Below are positions 53,470-62,652 of a stretch of DNA of 64,000 nucleotides, piece by piece. The position numbers and the translations under genes were made by a program. The stretch is taken from assembly GCF_014696315.1 (NCBI RefSeq), contig NZ_JACJPX010000043.1, positions 1-64,000 on the forward strand, read 5' to 3'. The first letter of the stretch is position 1. Each line of letters starts with the position of its first letter. The DNA is from Calothrix membranacea FACHB-236. GTDB taxonomy: Bacteria; Cyanobacteriota; Cyanobacteriia; Cyanobacteriales; Nostocaceae. The notes beneath the pieces were generated by a model that was not told the DNA's origin, searched no databases, and saw only the letters and a program-made list of their open reading frames with translations.

Positions 53470-54123
53470 TCATACCCTGATTGTGCGATCGCTCGCATCA
53501 CTTTTCAGCTTTAAAAATAATTTGGCGACTAAATCTAAATCTTTATCTCCCGGTTTTCTTTCCACACCACTAGATAAATCTATGCCATTGGGTTTCACCA
53601 AACTCAGGGCATCTAAGATATTATCTGGCGTTAATCCTCCAGCTAAAAACCACGGGCAACTGGGGTTAAATTGTTGTAGCATAGTCCAGTCTAAGGTTTG
53701 ACCTGTGCCACCAAGATGCTGGGGATGATAAGCATCTAGCAATAGCGTATCTATATAATTGGTATACTCAGCCACTTGCTGAAGATGCTCGTGGTTGCGA
53801 ATCCGCAAGGCTTTAATGATTTCTATCTCTGGCAAAGCTTGACGCAGTTGGTAGCAAAACTCTGGTGTTTCATGACCATGCAGTTGCACACCCGTTAAAT
53901 TAGAGTCAAACACTGTTTGGCTAATTTCCTGAATGCTAGCGTTGGCAAAGACTCCGATTTTGTGTATTTGGTGGGGTAATGGAGCTACTGCCGCCAAAAT
54001 TTGCTGTACATTAACGTAACGGGGTGAAGTTGGGACACAAATAAATCCTAGCGCTGTCGCACCCAGGGAAGCGATCGCTACAGACTGCTGAGGTTGAGTA
54101 ATGCCACAAATTTTAATTCGCAT
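53470..54123 (-). CDS. trpF: phosphoribosylanthranilate isomerase
   Basis: This TIM-barrel enzyme performs the Amadori rearrangement of phosphoribosylanthranilate in tryptophan synthesis. The 217-residue product has the catalytic Cys in [33 protein letters not shown] (as TGVQLHGHE here), [20 protein letters not shown] with catalytic Asp, [12 protein letters not shown] and [16 protein letters not shown]. It is monofunctional and not next to other trp genes, as is common in cyanobacteria. It is divergent from psaK. Confidence 0.96.
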   Translation of the reverse strand: MRIKICGITQPQQSVAIASLGATALGFICVPTSPRYVNVQQILAAVAPLPHQIHKIGVFANASIQEISQTVFDSNLTGVQLHGHETPEFCYQLRQALPEIEIIKALRIRNHEHLQQVAEYTNYIDTLLLDAYHPQHLGGTGQTLDWTMLQQFNPSCPWFLAGGLTPDNILDALSLVKPNGIDLSSGVERKPGDKDLDLVAKLFLKLKSDASDRTIRV

Positions 54124-54256
54124 AGAGGTTTATCTATATTAGAAAATTACCTGTAAAAAGGTAGATATTTTTCCATTATTTTCTGGTTTTTTCCTAATCA
54201 ATTTTATAATCTTGATGGTTTAAATTTATTTTCCTATTTTAGGAGGCACAAAATTG

Positions 54257-54505
54257 ATGTCATCCCTTTTATTAGCAGCAACATCCGTTCCTGCAACACC
54301 TGCATGGAATCCAACCGTGGCCATTATCATCAGCCTCAGCAGTGTCGTAGCACTTTTGCTGTCTACCAGAATTGAATACCCTAATGTAGGCCCTAAATTA
54401 CCTGGCCTTCCCGTTAGTGCTACTACCTTCCTTGCAGCAATGGCTTTTGGTCACATTATCGGTGTGGGCATTGTTTTGGGATTGACTAACATCGGTCGTC
54501 TGTAG
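54257..54505 (+). CDS. psaK: photosystem I reaction centre subunit PsaK
   Basis: PsaK is a small, peripheral two-helix subunit of photosystem I in the thylakoid membrane, binding chlorophyll and linking to antenna in some states. The 82-residue product has the typical short N-terminus (LLLAATSVPATPAWNPTVAII), a first helix, a loop with YPNVGPKLPGLPVS and a second helix with FLAAMAFGHIIGVGIVLGLTNIGRL, the most conserved part. AGGAGG lies ten bases before the ATG. A hairpin with T-tract follows. Confidence 0.95.
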   Translation: MSSLLLAATSVPATPAWNPTVAIIISLSSVVALLLSTRIEYPNVGPKLPGLPVSATTFLAAMAFGHIIGVGIVLGLTNIGRL

Positions 54506-54550
54506 TTTTGATTCATCAAGGTTCTTAACTACATATCTCTTGTAAGTTGT

Positions 54551-54575
54551 AAGGCTGAAAATCTATTCAGCTTTA
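54551..54575 (+). terminator. intrinsic terminator of psaK
   Basis: AAGGCTGAA, loop AATCTA, TTCAGCTTT (one G-T pair), then TATATT: a nine-pair stem 45 bases after psaK. Confidence 0.65.
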
Positions 54576-54701
54576 TATTCACTTGAGTTAAACATCAATT
54601 TGTGCCTTTGTGCCTTTGTGCAATAATCTTGAATCGCAAAGGCACGAAGACACAAATCAGTAATTTGTATTCCATCCTCTTATCCGCAGCTAAGGCTGCA
54701 T

Positions 54702-54789
54702 ATACCAATTTGAACAAAAAATGGGACAGATACACAGACGCAAACTATTACCCTGTCTGGATTCTTAATGTAGAATTTTGAATTGGTAT
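54702..54789 (+). mobile_element. MITE-like element, family 2, copy C
   Basis: ATACCAATT...AATTGGTAT terminal repeats bound 88 bp. The left 30 bases (ATACCAATTTGAACAAAAAA then TGGGACAGAT) match the right end of copy A in reverse complement. The core differs. It ends exactly at the stop codon of the convergent membrane protein gene. Confidence 0.7.
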
Positions 54790-55076
54790 TATTTATTCAA
54801 TTTTCTGAAAAAATCACAAATCAAATAAACTATTTTATATGAAAACCAGCGAATTGGCTTAATCATAAAAGTAAAGATAAAGCCGTGAATTTTGTCTTTC
54901 CCTGGTTCGTAGCAGTAATATAAAATCATTAACAGCGGTAAAAAGAGCGCATATATGACAAAAGTCGGAATTAAGGAAATATTTTTGGCGATATTCCGCA
55001 CTTGTATTTCACCACGAGAAAGATTGGCAGTGTCTATCTCATCAATGCTTGCCATGTAAAAAACTGGTAAAAGCAT
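54789..55076 (-). CDS. possible two-helix membrane protein
   Basis: The product from the ATG at 55076 would have 95 residues: a polar start (MASIDEIDTANLSRGEIQVRNIAKN after a short leader), then two hydrophobic stretches, ISLIPTFVIYALFLPLLMILYY and FIFTFMIKPIRWFSYKIVYLICDFF. Upstream in-frame TTG at 55193 would lengthen it to 134 residues. I recognise no family. Its stop codon coincides with the end of a MITE-like element, so the original 3' end may have been altered. Codon content is plausible, but no good ribosome site supports any start. Confidence 0.4.
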   Translation of the reverse strand: MLLPVFYMASIDEIDTANLSRGEIQVRNIAKNISLIPTFVIYALFLPLLMILYYCYEPGKDKIHGFIFTFMIKPIRWFSYKIVYLICDFFRKLNK

Positions 55077-55193
55077 ACTGTTTATCTCAGGTAATCTAGT
55101 ATTACTAACTCCAGTGGTTAAACTCACCCTACTATAATCTTGGTTGTACAATAGTTCAGCTATGTACAAAGATAAATAATTGATATATAACAA

Positions 55194-55985
55194 TGCTTAC
55201 AGAAGCTGCAAAATGACTCTTGCAGGTAGGGAATAAAGAAGAATGAACAAATTAACTTTGGCTTTCAAAAATGAAATAACAATAGTATATGCTTTGTTAA
55301 TTTATTAGGGAGACTAACAAAAAAGCTATTAGGTGAAAACCACATGACAATTTAGGTTTCTCCTATTAGACACTAATTTATTTCACTTAATAAAATACTG
55401 CTTCAGTACTTTCAACATATTGTTTTAGGTAGTTCCAGAAAATAAATTATGCAATGAGTGAGAGCAAATATCATCATAAAATTCTGCTTCCCCCGCTCAA
55501 GGTAGCGATTGTATATTTTTTTGGTTGGAAGTCCCTTATCTTACTTGCCTGTAAAAATAGCCACTTCAATGTTTATAGATGAGGAATCCAGAAAACATCA
55601 CAATACTCCAAGAAATAGACTTTAAAATTCTATTTTGACTTAGTGTAAATGCTTCGTTGTGAACGTCATACAAGCGTTTAAAAAGTTTTCTTGCTTCATT
55701 TCCACTTTCTCTTCTGTCTTTAACCCATAATTATTGCAATCCAGGTCTTCTCAAGAATAGAGACCATATTGCACCATATTTATGATTAAGAGGCTTAGAG
55801 ATTGGAAATGAGAATTTTATTTTCTTTGCGTGATTAAATAACGATTAATTGTCTATTCTAGAAATTAGAGCATCGCCACAGTTGTGGGGCACAAGGTTCG
55901 CCATAGGCACGCTTCATAGTATAAAAGAACACTTGCATTATTTATATCATCTACTACGGCAAAGATCTACTTTTAGGAAGATGTC
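55194..55985. other. long AT-rich intergenic region, nothing identified
   Basis: Nearly 800 bases precede the site-2 protease gene. I see no RNA gene, strong hairpin or repeat, apart from a weak AGGTGAAA.../...TATTAG foldback near 55330-55375. A 62-codon frame just before the protease start is an out-of-frame artefact. Confidence 0.45.
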
Positions 55986-57182
55986 ATGCAAACAAATTGG
56001 AGAATTGGGTCTTTATTTGGGATTCCACTATTTTTAGATCCTCTGTGGTTCGTAATTTTAGGGTTAGTTACCCTCAACTTTGGGGTAGCTTACCAAGAAT
56101 GGGGAAGTACGGTAGCGTGGAGTGCAGGGATAGTCATGGCGCTGCTGTTATTTGGTTCGGTGTTGTTACACGAATTAGGTCACAGCTTAGTAGCGCGATC
56201 GCAAGGGATTAAAGTAAATTCCATCACCTTATTTTTGTTTGGTGGAATTGCGGCGATTGAAGAAGAATCGAAAACCCCAGGTAAAGCATTTCAAGTTGCG
56301 ATCGCAGGGCCTTTGGTGAGTATTGCCTTATTTTTTATCCTGCGTCTACTGGGTTACGTGTTACCTGATACTACCCCTATCAGTGAAATGGTCAATGATT
56401 TGGCCAGAATTAACTTAGTTGTGGCTTTATTTAACTTAATTCCCGGCTTACCTCTAGATGGAGGACAAGTGTTAAAAGCAGCACTATGGCAGTTTACAGG
56501 TAACCGCTTTCAAGCTGTACATTTAGCAGCTCGGGCGGGGCAGATTTTGGGTTATAGTGCGATCGCTCTTGGATTTGCCATAGACTTTTTTACTAGGGAA
56601 ATAGCTTTAGGTTTGTGGATTGTATTGTTGGGTTGGTTTGGGATTCGTAACGCCAACAGCTATGACAGCGTCACGACATTACAAGAAACCTTGCTGAAAC
56701 TCGTAGCTGCTGATACGATGACGCGTGAGTTCCGCGTAGTTGATGCTGATCAGACATTGCGTTCCTTTGCTGATGCATATCTATTAGATACTAATGCTCC
56801 AGAGGTTTATTTTGCTGCTGCTGATGGACGTTACCGGGGAATGGTTTCTATTGACGATTTACGCTTAGTAGAAAGAAGTCAATGGGAAACACAAACTCTG
56901 CAAAGTATTGTGCATCCATTAACAGAAATCCCAACTGTTGCAGAATCAACTTCTTTAGCTGAATTGATTAACAAAATGGAAAATGAACAGTTACCTCGGA
57001 TTACAGTCCTGTCTCCGGCTGGTGCTGTAGCTGGCGTAATTGATCGCGGAGATATTGTGCGGACTGTAGGACAAAAGTTAAACTTGCGAATTGGCGATGC
57101 CGAAATTAAACGCATTAAAGAAGATGGTAATTATCCATCAGGGATGCAATTAGGAGTAATTGCCAAATCAACTATCAGTTAA
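55986..57182 (+). CDS. site-2 protease family (M50) metalloprotease with CBS domains
   Basis: The 398-residue protein has a membrane domain (about 1-225) with zinc motif HELGH in LLHELGHSLVARSQGI and the third ligand in NLIPGLPLDGGQVLKA, plus GGIAAIEEESKTPGKAFQVAIAGPLVS, all typical of bacterial SpoIVFB-like site-2 proteases. Two CBS domains follow (about 240-380): TMTREFRVVDADQTLRSF and EIPTVAESTSLAELI then GVIDRGDIVRTV, which probably bind an adenine nucleotide. It would cut membrane-embedded regulators such as anti-sigma factors. AGGAAG lies five to ten bases before the chosen ATG. Confidence 0.94.
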   Translation: MQTNWRIGSLFGIPLFLDPLWFVILGLVTLNFGVAYQEWGSTVAWSAGIVMALLLFGSVLLHELGHSLVARSQGIKVNSITLFLFGGIAAIEEESKTPGKAFQVAIAGPLVSIALFFILRLLGYVLPDTTPISEMVNDLARINLVVALFNLIPGLPLDGGQVLKAALWQFTGNRFQAVHLAARAGQILGYSAIALGFAIDFFTREIALGLWIVLLGWFGIRNANSYDSVTTLQETLLKLVAADTMTREFRVVDADQTLRSFADAYLLDTNAPEVYFAAADGRYRGMVSIDDLRLVERSQWETQTLQSIVHPLTEIPTVAESTSLAELINKMENEQLPRITVLSPAGAVAGVIDRGDIVRTVGQKLNLRIGDAEIKRIKEDGNYPSGMQLGVIAKSTIS

Positions 57183-57300
57183 TTGCTTATGCTGCAGAGA
57201 CGCAGAGAATCAAATCAAAATTCACTTTGCGTCTTTGCGGGGCTTTTAAATAGCTTAATACCATAACTGTCTAGTGAAAAATATATTTTTCGCTTAGAAT

Positions 57301-60033
57301 TTATAGAGGGTAATGCTTGGTTAAATATTCTTGTGCTTCTGTTTTATTGTTGATTACTCCATCTAAAGTTGCTGTGAGTAAATCATCGAGGATTTGGCGA
57401 TATTGGGGGCCAGGTTTATAGCCGAGTTGCTTTAAATCATTACCATTGAGAATGGGTTGCATATTAGCCCAAACTGTTAAATAATGCCAAATCTGCCGCC
57501 GGATTGTTCGCGGACTTTTCAAAGCAATTAAAATCAGTGTTTGTAAATCCTGCTGTCGCAATAAATTGACTATCTGACTGGGGGATTGAAAATTAGATAA
57601 TGATGCTATTACCTCAGGTTGTATCTGGGCTAATGTGTTCAATCTACTAATACTTTCTTCTTGCATTTGCAGATTTTTCGCCACTTTCTCCCGATATTGA
57701 GGGGATAGGTGGGCAATTAAAGTTTCTAAACGCATTTGCCAGTGAATTAAAGTCTGCTGGCGGTCAAATCTTCGCAAACATAACTGTAATAAGCGTAATT
57801 CTCGTAAGATATCCTCATCTAATTTCAAGGTAGGATGAATGCACTGCAATGCACCTAAGTTATCGAGTAATTGTAAAGCAGGTTTCCAGTAAGGTGCTTC
57901 CAGAATATGTTTCAATTCGGTTTTGAGGCGAGTTTGTAAAGCTGGTGTTCTGCTATTCTCTTGGGCAGTGCGATCGTAAACACCGCTATTAATGGCATAG
58001 CGAATATAATCTTCTGTTTGTGCTTCAATTTCAAATCCAAAGCGGACAGCAAAGCGCACACCGCGATAAATGCGGGTGGGATCTTCAATAAAGCTGTTGG
58101 CGTGTAAAACCCGAATTTTCTTAGCTTGTAAATCTAGTAATCCGCCAAAAAAATCGAGTAGGGGTGCAGCTTGCTGTGTTCTGCCGCCAGGACGGGAAGA
58201 AGTCAGGCGCAGGGCCATAGCATTGATGGTAAAATCTCGGCGGTATAAGTCTTGGCGAATAGAACTCGCTTCCACCTCCGGATTTGCAGCAGGATAAGGA
58301 TAAAATTCCGTTCTAGCAGTTGCAATATCTACCCATAATGAATCTAATTCTGGGTGTTTGTGCCATAGTAAAGCCGCAGTTTGAAAAGCACCATGAATTT
58401 CTAAGCGCGCCTCTGGGTGCATTTGTTGTAATGCTTTGGCTAGTTCGACACCCGCACCAACATCTGCAGCTTTATGGAAGCCATCAACTACTAGGTCGAT
58501 GTCTTTAATCATTAAAGTTTTGCTTGCGCCTTCAGCTAAGAGTAAATCGCGGACTGCACCGCCAACCAAATATAAATGCCAACCTCGTTTTTCGGCTTCT
58601 TGAGATGCTTGGGTCAGCAATTGCCATAATTGGGGAGTCAGGCGATTTTTTAATTCTGTGCTGAGTCCTAAATCTTGAGTTTTGAGAGGAAATTGCGACT
58701 CAGAATCCATCTCTCGAAACTCGGCACTGTTTTGGTGTAGTTCTCGCAATACATCAGTGCGGGTGACAATTCCGACTAATTGCCCATTATCCAATACTGG
58801 TAATCGCCCAATATCATAAGTCACCATCAACGCCTCAATTTGTGGCAATGTCGTGTCTGGTGTAATACTCCTGATATTGGATGTCATGTAGCCTTTGACT
58901 GGTGCATGACTAAAACCGTGGTGTAAAGCGATATCAATATCTCTGCGGGAAATGATACCTAATAATTGCCCTTCAGCATCAACTACAGATAAACCGGAGT
59001 GTCCATAACGCAACATGATCCGCTGTGCTTCGGTAATTGTGGTTTCCGGACGGATAGTGCGGACAGGGGAGGACATCAAATCCCTAGCTGTGAGGGGATG
59101 GGGAATTGTAGCTTTAAATTCATCTAGAAGTTGCTTGAGGACAGCTTGGGAATCGACTCCGCGTAAATTCAACGATGCTGCTTGCGAATGACCACCACCG
59201 CCCAAAGGTTGGAATAATTCGTTGAGATTAGTCTCGGGAATTTGCGATCGCCCAATTATTGTTAACCGAGATTCATCTTCTGTCAAAGGGTATTCGTTTG
59301 CTAGTAGTAAAGCGTCGATTTCGGTTAACTCTACCAGTTGGGAAGCCAGACTCGATAACCCTGGCACAAATTCATTGGTTTTTAAAGTTACCCAAGCAAT
59401 CGTATATCCACGCAAGCAAAGATATTCTAAATTGTCCAGCGCCTTAGTTAATAGCTGTTGCAATTGGGGTGATAAACCAGGGTCTCTATAAGTCGAAATT
59501 ACAGACAAGCTGGCTCCCTGCTCCATTAACCAAGCCAAAGCTAAAGCATCTCGTGGCGTAGCTTGTTCGTATGTTAATGAGCCTGTATCAACATGGATAC
59601 CCAAAGCCATGACTGTCGCTTCAGATGGTGTAAGAGAGATTTGCTGTTGTTGCAATTGCTCCACCATTAAAGTTGTAGTGGCTCCCACTGGGGAAATATG
59701 AGTTTGAGTGGCGGGAATATCTGTATCTTGTCCCAGGTGATGATCGTAGATAGTGATATCTTTGACATGAGGTAAATCGAACCATTCAGCAGCCTTACCC
59801 AAGCGATCGCGTTGTTGAGTATCGACTACAGTTATGGAGCGAATTTTATCAGGATTGACCGAACGCCGTTCAATCAGGAGATATTCATCGCGATGTAATG
59901 CTAAAAAATCTCTTACAGGTGGATGAGCGCCACCAGTTAGTACAATTTTGCTACCCGGTTGTAACCGCGTCAGTCCTACCGCAGCTCCCAGTGCGTCAAA
60001 ATCAGCTGTAGTGTGGCAAAGAATTAAGTCCAT
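57301..60033 (-). CDS. DHH-CBS-tRNA nucleotidyltransferase (CCA/A-adding, class II)
   Basis: The 910-residue fusion has three parts. Residues 1-310 form a DHH/DHHA1 phosphoesterase-like module: [30 protein letters not shown] and GGGGHSQAA. Two CBS domains follow (about 320-440): [18 protein letters not shown] and [18 protein letters not shown]. Residues about 470-910 form a poly(A) polymerase/tRNA nucleotidyltransferase: [22 protein letters not shown] (metal Asp pair), [14 protein letters not shown] and [18 protein letters not shown]. It would complete the tRNA 3' CCA end, possibly adding only the A if a separate CC-adding enzyme exists. The tRNA-Gly gene in this window indeed lacks an encoded CCA. 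The fusion is typical of cyanobacteria and a few other phyla. Confidence 0.93.
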   Translation of the reverse strand: MDLILCHTTADFDALGAAVGLTRLQPGSKIVLTGGAHPPVRDFLALHRDEYLLIERRSVNPDKIRSITVVDTQQRDRLGKAAEWFDLPHVKDITIYDHHLGQDTDIPATQTHISPVGATTTLMVEQLQQQQISLTPSEATVMALGIHVDTGSLTYEQATPRDALALAWLMEQGASLSVISTYRDPGLSPQLQQLLTKALDNLEYLCLRGYTIAWVTLKTNEFVPGLSSLASQLVELTEIDALLLANEYPLTEDESRLTIIGRSQIPETNLNELFQPLGGGGHSQAASLNLRGVDSQAVLKQLLDEFKATIPHPLTARDLMSSPVRTIRPETTITEAQRIMLRYGHSGLSVVDAEGQLLGIISRRDIDIALHHGFSHAPVKGYMTSNIRSITPDTTLPQIEALMVTYDIGRLPVLDNGQLVGIVTRTDVLRELHQNSAEFREMDSESQFPLKTQDLGLSTELKNRLTPQLWQLLTQASQEAEKRGWHLYLVGGAVRDLLLAEGASKTLMIKDIDLVVDGFHKAADVGAGVELAKALQQMHPEARLEIHGAFQTAALLWHKHPELDSLWVDIATARTEFYPYPAANPEVEASSIRQDLYRRDFTINAMALRLTSSRPGGRTQQAAPLLDFFGGLLDLQAKKIRVLHANSFIEDPTRIYRGVRFAVRFGFEIEAQTEDYIRYAINSGVYDRTAQENSRTPALQTRLKTELKHILEAPYWKPALQLLDNLGALQCIHPTLKLDEDILRELRLLQLCLRRFDRQQTLIHWQMRLETLIAHLSPQYREKVAKNLQMQEESISRLNTLAQIQPEVIASLSNFQSPSQIVNLLRQQDLQTLILIALKSPRTIRRQIWHYLTVWANMQPILNGNDLKQLGYKPGPQYRQILDDLLTATLDGVINNKTEAQEYLTKHYPL

Positions 60034-60277
60034 AGTCAAGGGTTAAAGGGCATGGGGCATGGGGCATAGGGCATAGTAATATAAATATTTCTCCCTTGTC
60101 TTCCCTATCTCCCTTGTCCTTTGCACTTCCAGAAGGACTAAGCAACATTCATGATTTGGACTTGGGATTAATGACTATAGTGACGCAATTTCTGATAGCT
60201 TAACAAATAAGGAAATGTCAGTATTGCCCTGTACGATATTCTATCTTTAGTATTTCGCTGTCTTGGGAGAAGCAAAA

Positions 60278-60466
60278 ATGACCATAATATTCCAAATTGC
60301 TTTGTTAGGATTGGTTCTGCTGTCTTTTGTATTAGTTATTGGCGTTCCTGTTGCCTATGCGACCCCCCAAAATTGGGTGGAGTCTAAAAAGCTACTCTGG
60401 CTAGGTTCTGGAGTTTGGATTGCCTTAGTATTTTTGGTAGGGCTATTAAACTTTTTTGTAGTATAG
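60278..60466 (+). CDS. psbZ: photosystem II protein PsbZ (Ycf9)
   Basis: This 62-residue, two-helix subunit sits at the edge of photosystem II near CP43. The product begins [30 protein letters not shown], then [31 protein letters not shown], matching PsbZ along the whole length. GGGAGA lies about ten bases before the ATG at 60278; an upstream in-frame codon is not needed. ribH follows on the same strand after a long hairpin, a common cyanobacterial order. Confidence 0.95.
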   Translation: MTIIFQIALLGLVLLSFVLVIGVPVAYATPQNWVESKKLLWLGSGVWIALVFLVGLLNFFVV

Positions 60467-60507
60467 GCGATCGCTTAGAAACACAGTTAAATAGCAAAAA
60501 TATTCAG

Positions 60508-60591
60508 GAGCAGAAGAGCTAAGCTAAAGAGTAATTAAGGTGAATTAATTTTTTCACCTGGTTCTTTTTAGCTGATTGTGTTCTTCTGCTC
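60508..60591 (+). terminator. nested hairpin between psbZ and ribH
   Basis: Three collinear perfect stems nest: GAGCAGAAGA/TCTTCTGCTC (60508-60517 with 60582-60591), AGCTAA/TTAGCT (60517-60522 with 60568-60573) and AGGTGAA/TTCACCT (60538-60544 with 60553-60559). A T-rich run follows the inner stem (TTCTTTTTA), so termination or attenuation is possible. Confidence 0.6.
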
Positions 60592-60651
60592 TTCTATCTT
60601 TGCAGAAGAAATGTATATTAGCCTTGATGTATAGTTTGTAAAGAGGCGGTC

Positions 60652-61230
60652 ATGGCAGTTTTTGAGGGAACTTTTACTCAAACAGAACCTTTGCGGTTTG
60701 CATTAGTAATTGGTCGATTTAATGACCTAGTTACCGTAAAGCTGTTAGAGGGATGTCAAGATTGCTTGAAACGCCACGGTGTAGATCCAGACCCCCAAGG
60801 TAATCAAGTTGACTACGTTTGGGTTCCTGGAAGCTTTGAAGTACCCGTAGTCGCGCGCCAACTAGCCCTTTCTCGTCGTTATGATGCCATTATTTGTTTA
60901 GGCGCTGTTATCCGCGGGCAAACACCCCATTTCGATTATGTCTCTTCGGAAGTAGCCAAAGGTATCGCCGCAGCCAGCTTTCAAACTGGTGTGCCTGTAA
61001 TTTTTGGCATTTTGACAGTAGACACCATGCAGCAAGCTTTAGAAAGAGCTGGGATAAAAAGTAATCATGGCTGGGAATACGCCATGAATGCTTTAGAAAT
61101 GGCCAGCCTGATGCGACAATTGCGCTCTAATCTCGCAGAGCCATACGCCCGTAATAGCCCATCTCTACCTGCATCTTTCCCCAGCGCCAGCATCGGCAAT
61201 TTCTCCCCTGAGTCTGAAGAATTGGGCTAA
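60652..61230 (+). CDS. ribH: 6,7-dimethyl-8-ribityllumazine synthase
   Basis: The enzyme condenses a ribityl-pyrimidine with 3,4-dihydroxy-2-butanone 4-phosphate in the penultimate riboflavin step. The 192-residue product has [58 protein letters not shown] (with the catalytic His) and [20 protein letters not shown] then [18 protein letters not shown]-terminal tail of about 30 Ser/Pro-rich residues extends beyond the family core. AGAGG precedes the ATG by about seven bases. Confidence 0.96.
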   Translation: MAVFEGTFTQTEPLRFALVIGRFNDLVTVKLLEGCQDCLKRHGVDPDPQGNQVDYVWVPGSFEVPVVARQLALSRRYDAIICLGAVIRGQTPHFDYVSSEVAKGIAAASFQTGVPVIFGILTVDTMQQALERAGIKSNHGWEYAMNALEMASLMRQLRSNLAEPYARNSPSLPASFPSASIGNFSPESEELG

Positions 61231-61253
61231 TAGCGGTTTGGGTCAAGAGTCGC

Positions 61254-61279
61254 AGAGACGCGATGAATCGCGTCTGTAC
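61254..61279. repeat. short palindromic repeat, copy 3
   Basis: AGAGACGCGAT, two bases, ATCGCGTCTGTAC is a nearly perfect palindrome, as at 19364-19388 and 45906-45931. Confidence 0.8.
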
Positions 61280-61406
61280 AAAAGTCAAAATTAATTTTTC
61301 CCTAATCCCAGTCACCAGTCCCCAATCCCCTCCTTGACTCCAAAATTCAATCAGGGGGTTGACAAACCAAGATATTTATGACATCCTAATAAATGTGTTG
61401 AGCAAT

Positions 61407-61478
61407 GCGGGTATAGCTCAGTGGTAGAGCGTCACCTTGCCAAGGTGAATGTCGCGCGTTCGAATCGCGTTACCCGCT
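61407..61478 (+). tRNA. tRNA-Gly (anticodon GCC)
   Basis: The cloverleaf folds completely: acceptor GCGGGTA/TACCCGC, D-arm GCTC...GAGC, anticodon stem TCACC/GGTGA around TTGCCAA (anticodon GCC), variable loop ATGTC, T-arm GCGCG-TTCGAAT-CGCGT, and discriminator T. CCA is not encoded, so it must be added by a tRNA nucleotidyltransferase such as the one encoded at 57301-60033. A TTGACA lies about 45 bases upstream, but no good -10 box is spaced from it. Confidence 0.97.
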
Positions 61479-62240
61479 TTATAAAATATATAATAGTCGA
61501 GATTAAGTATAAATCTGGAGTCATTTAAAGATTGGCTTAATCTAATCTTTATATATGTAGTCACTTCGTTTTTTGTTCAGTGTACTAAACTGGATCAAGG
61601 GTGGCTAGATTAATAGCGATATTGTTAGGTGTAAAGCACCTTGTGGCTTTGAAGCGAGCCAAAATCTACCTAGACCAAGAGTCGGTACTATTAAGTTCAT
61701 TCACATTTCCAATAGCCTTTTTTTCGGGAAGGTAGCTTAAATTGAACAGTCCGGATTAACTATAGACTGTTGACTCTTGAGTAACCTGACGATTAAATTA
61801 TAATGCGTTTGACTTAAGAAATTAACATTGATGTGCTGGTACTGATTATTTTTAGGCTTAACCTCAGAGAACGGTTGTTTTATGAGATATTGCCACTTAA
61901 ACTAAAAACGGTGCCAGATATTCCAAAACAATAAATGTCTAAAAAACACTACTAGATGACTTTTTAAGCCACAGATGCAGACGAGAAAACTCTTAAACAA
62001 GATTGCTCAACATAACAAAGAACAGCAGCTAGATAGCTTCTATTTAAATACCCGAACGTGAAAACCGCTGTGACAACAGCTCAATTTAGCCTAATTTATA
62101 TTGGGGAATCATTGCAGTCTCGGCTTTGTCTCCTAACTGTATAAAGAAAGGAAAAATCAGAAAACCACTACCCAAGGCATAGACCGAGGAATAGTGTTTT
62201 CACATATTGTAAAAAATAAGCTCAAGTTATTAGAACGCTT
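61479..62240. other. long intergenic region, nothing identified
   Basis: After the tRNA gene, 762 bases show no credible coding frame, repeat or known RNA. Several loose foldbacks exist but none with long perfect stems. A promoter for the downstream pair of genes should lie near its end. Confidence 0.45.
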
Positions 62241-62648
62241 GTGCAATCTCAAAAACCTGAAAAAATAGACTTCAATACGGAATATCCCTGTCCCTGTCGT
62301 CGTCGGGGACGGTTAGTTCCGATTACCCTGACAGACGCATTTGGTTGCGATCGCTGTCAACAAATCTTTGTGGTAGAAAATGATGCTTATGTCCTAGAGC
62401 AACTTTCCACCACCTACCCCTATAAACGTGCTTGGCGCTGGATGGGTAATAGTTGGCACGTTGTCCATCCAAGACTGGGAGAAAGCTATCTACCGATAGC
62501 GCTGGGCATTATTTTCGTGCTAGTGATTATATGGCTACCATTAGCACTGCGATTAGCAAATGGTTCCACCATTATTGCCTGGGCAATGGTGGCGGTACTT
62601 CTGGCTATTTTGCCAGCACTCATGGTCTGGCTTACCTACAGACGTTAA
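62241..62648 (+). CDS. zinc-ribbon and two-helix membrane protein, conserved hypothetical
   Basis: The 135-residue product has an N-terminal Cys cluster: CPC then CDRC (YPCPCRRRGRLVPITLTDAFGCDRCQQIFV), which looks like a four-cysteine zinc ribbon. A soluble middle (WRWMGNSWHVVHPRLG) is followed by two hydrophobic helices (YLPIALGIIFVLVIIWLPLAL and IAWAMVAVLLAILPALMVWL). It is conserved in cyanobacteria but has no known function. The start is a GTG. The proA-like gene begins four bases after its stop, so the two are almost certainly co-transcribed. Confidence 0.75.
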   Translation: MQSQKPEKIDFNTEYPCPCRRRGRLVPITLTDAFGCDRCQQIFVVENDAYVLEQLSTTYPYKRAWRWMGNSWHVVHPRLGESYLPIALGIIFVLVIIWLPLALRLANGSTIIAWAMVAVLLAILPALMVWLTYRR

Positions 62649-62652
62649 CTCA

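Noticed and set aside
55849-56037. 62-codon gene just before the site-2 protease
   Set aside because: It overlaps the protease start in another frame, and the protease frame has the ribosome site and the conserved N-terminus.
61479-62240. Known RNA gene (6S, tmRNA, RNase P or Yfr type) after tRNA-Gly
   Set aside because: I looked for characteristic conserved segments of these RNAs and saw none; only weak foldbacks are present.
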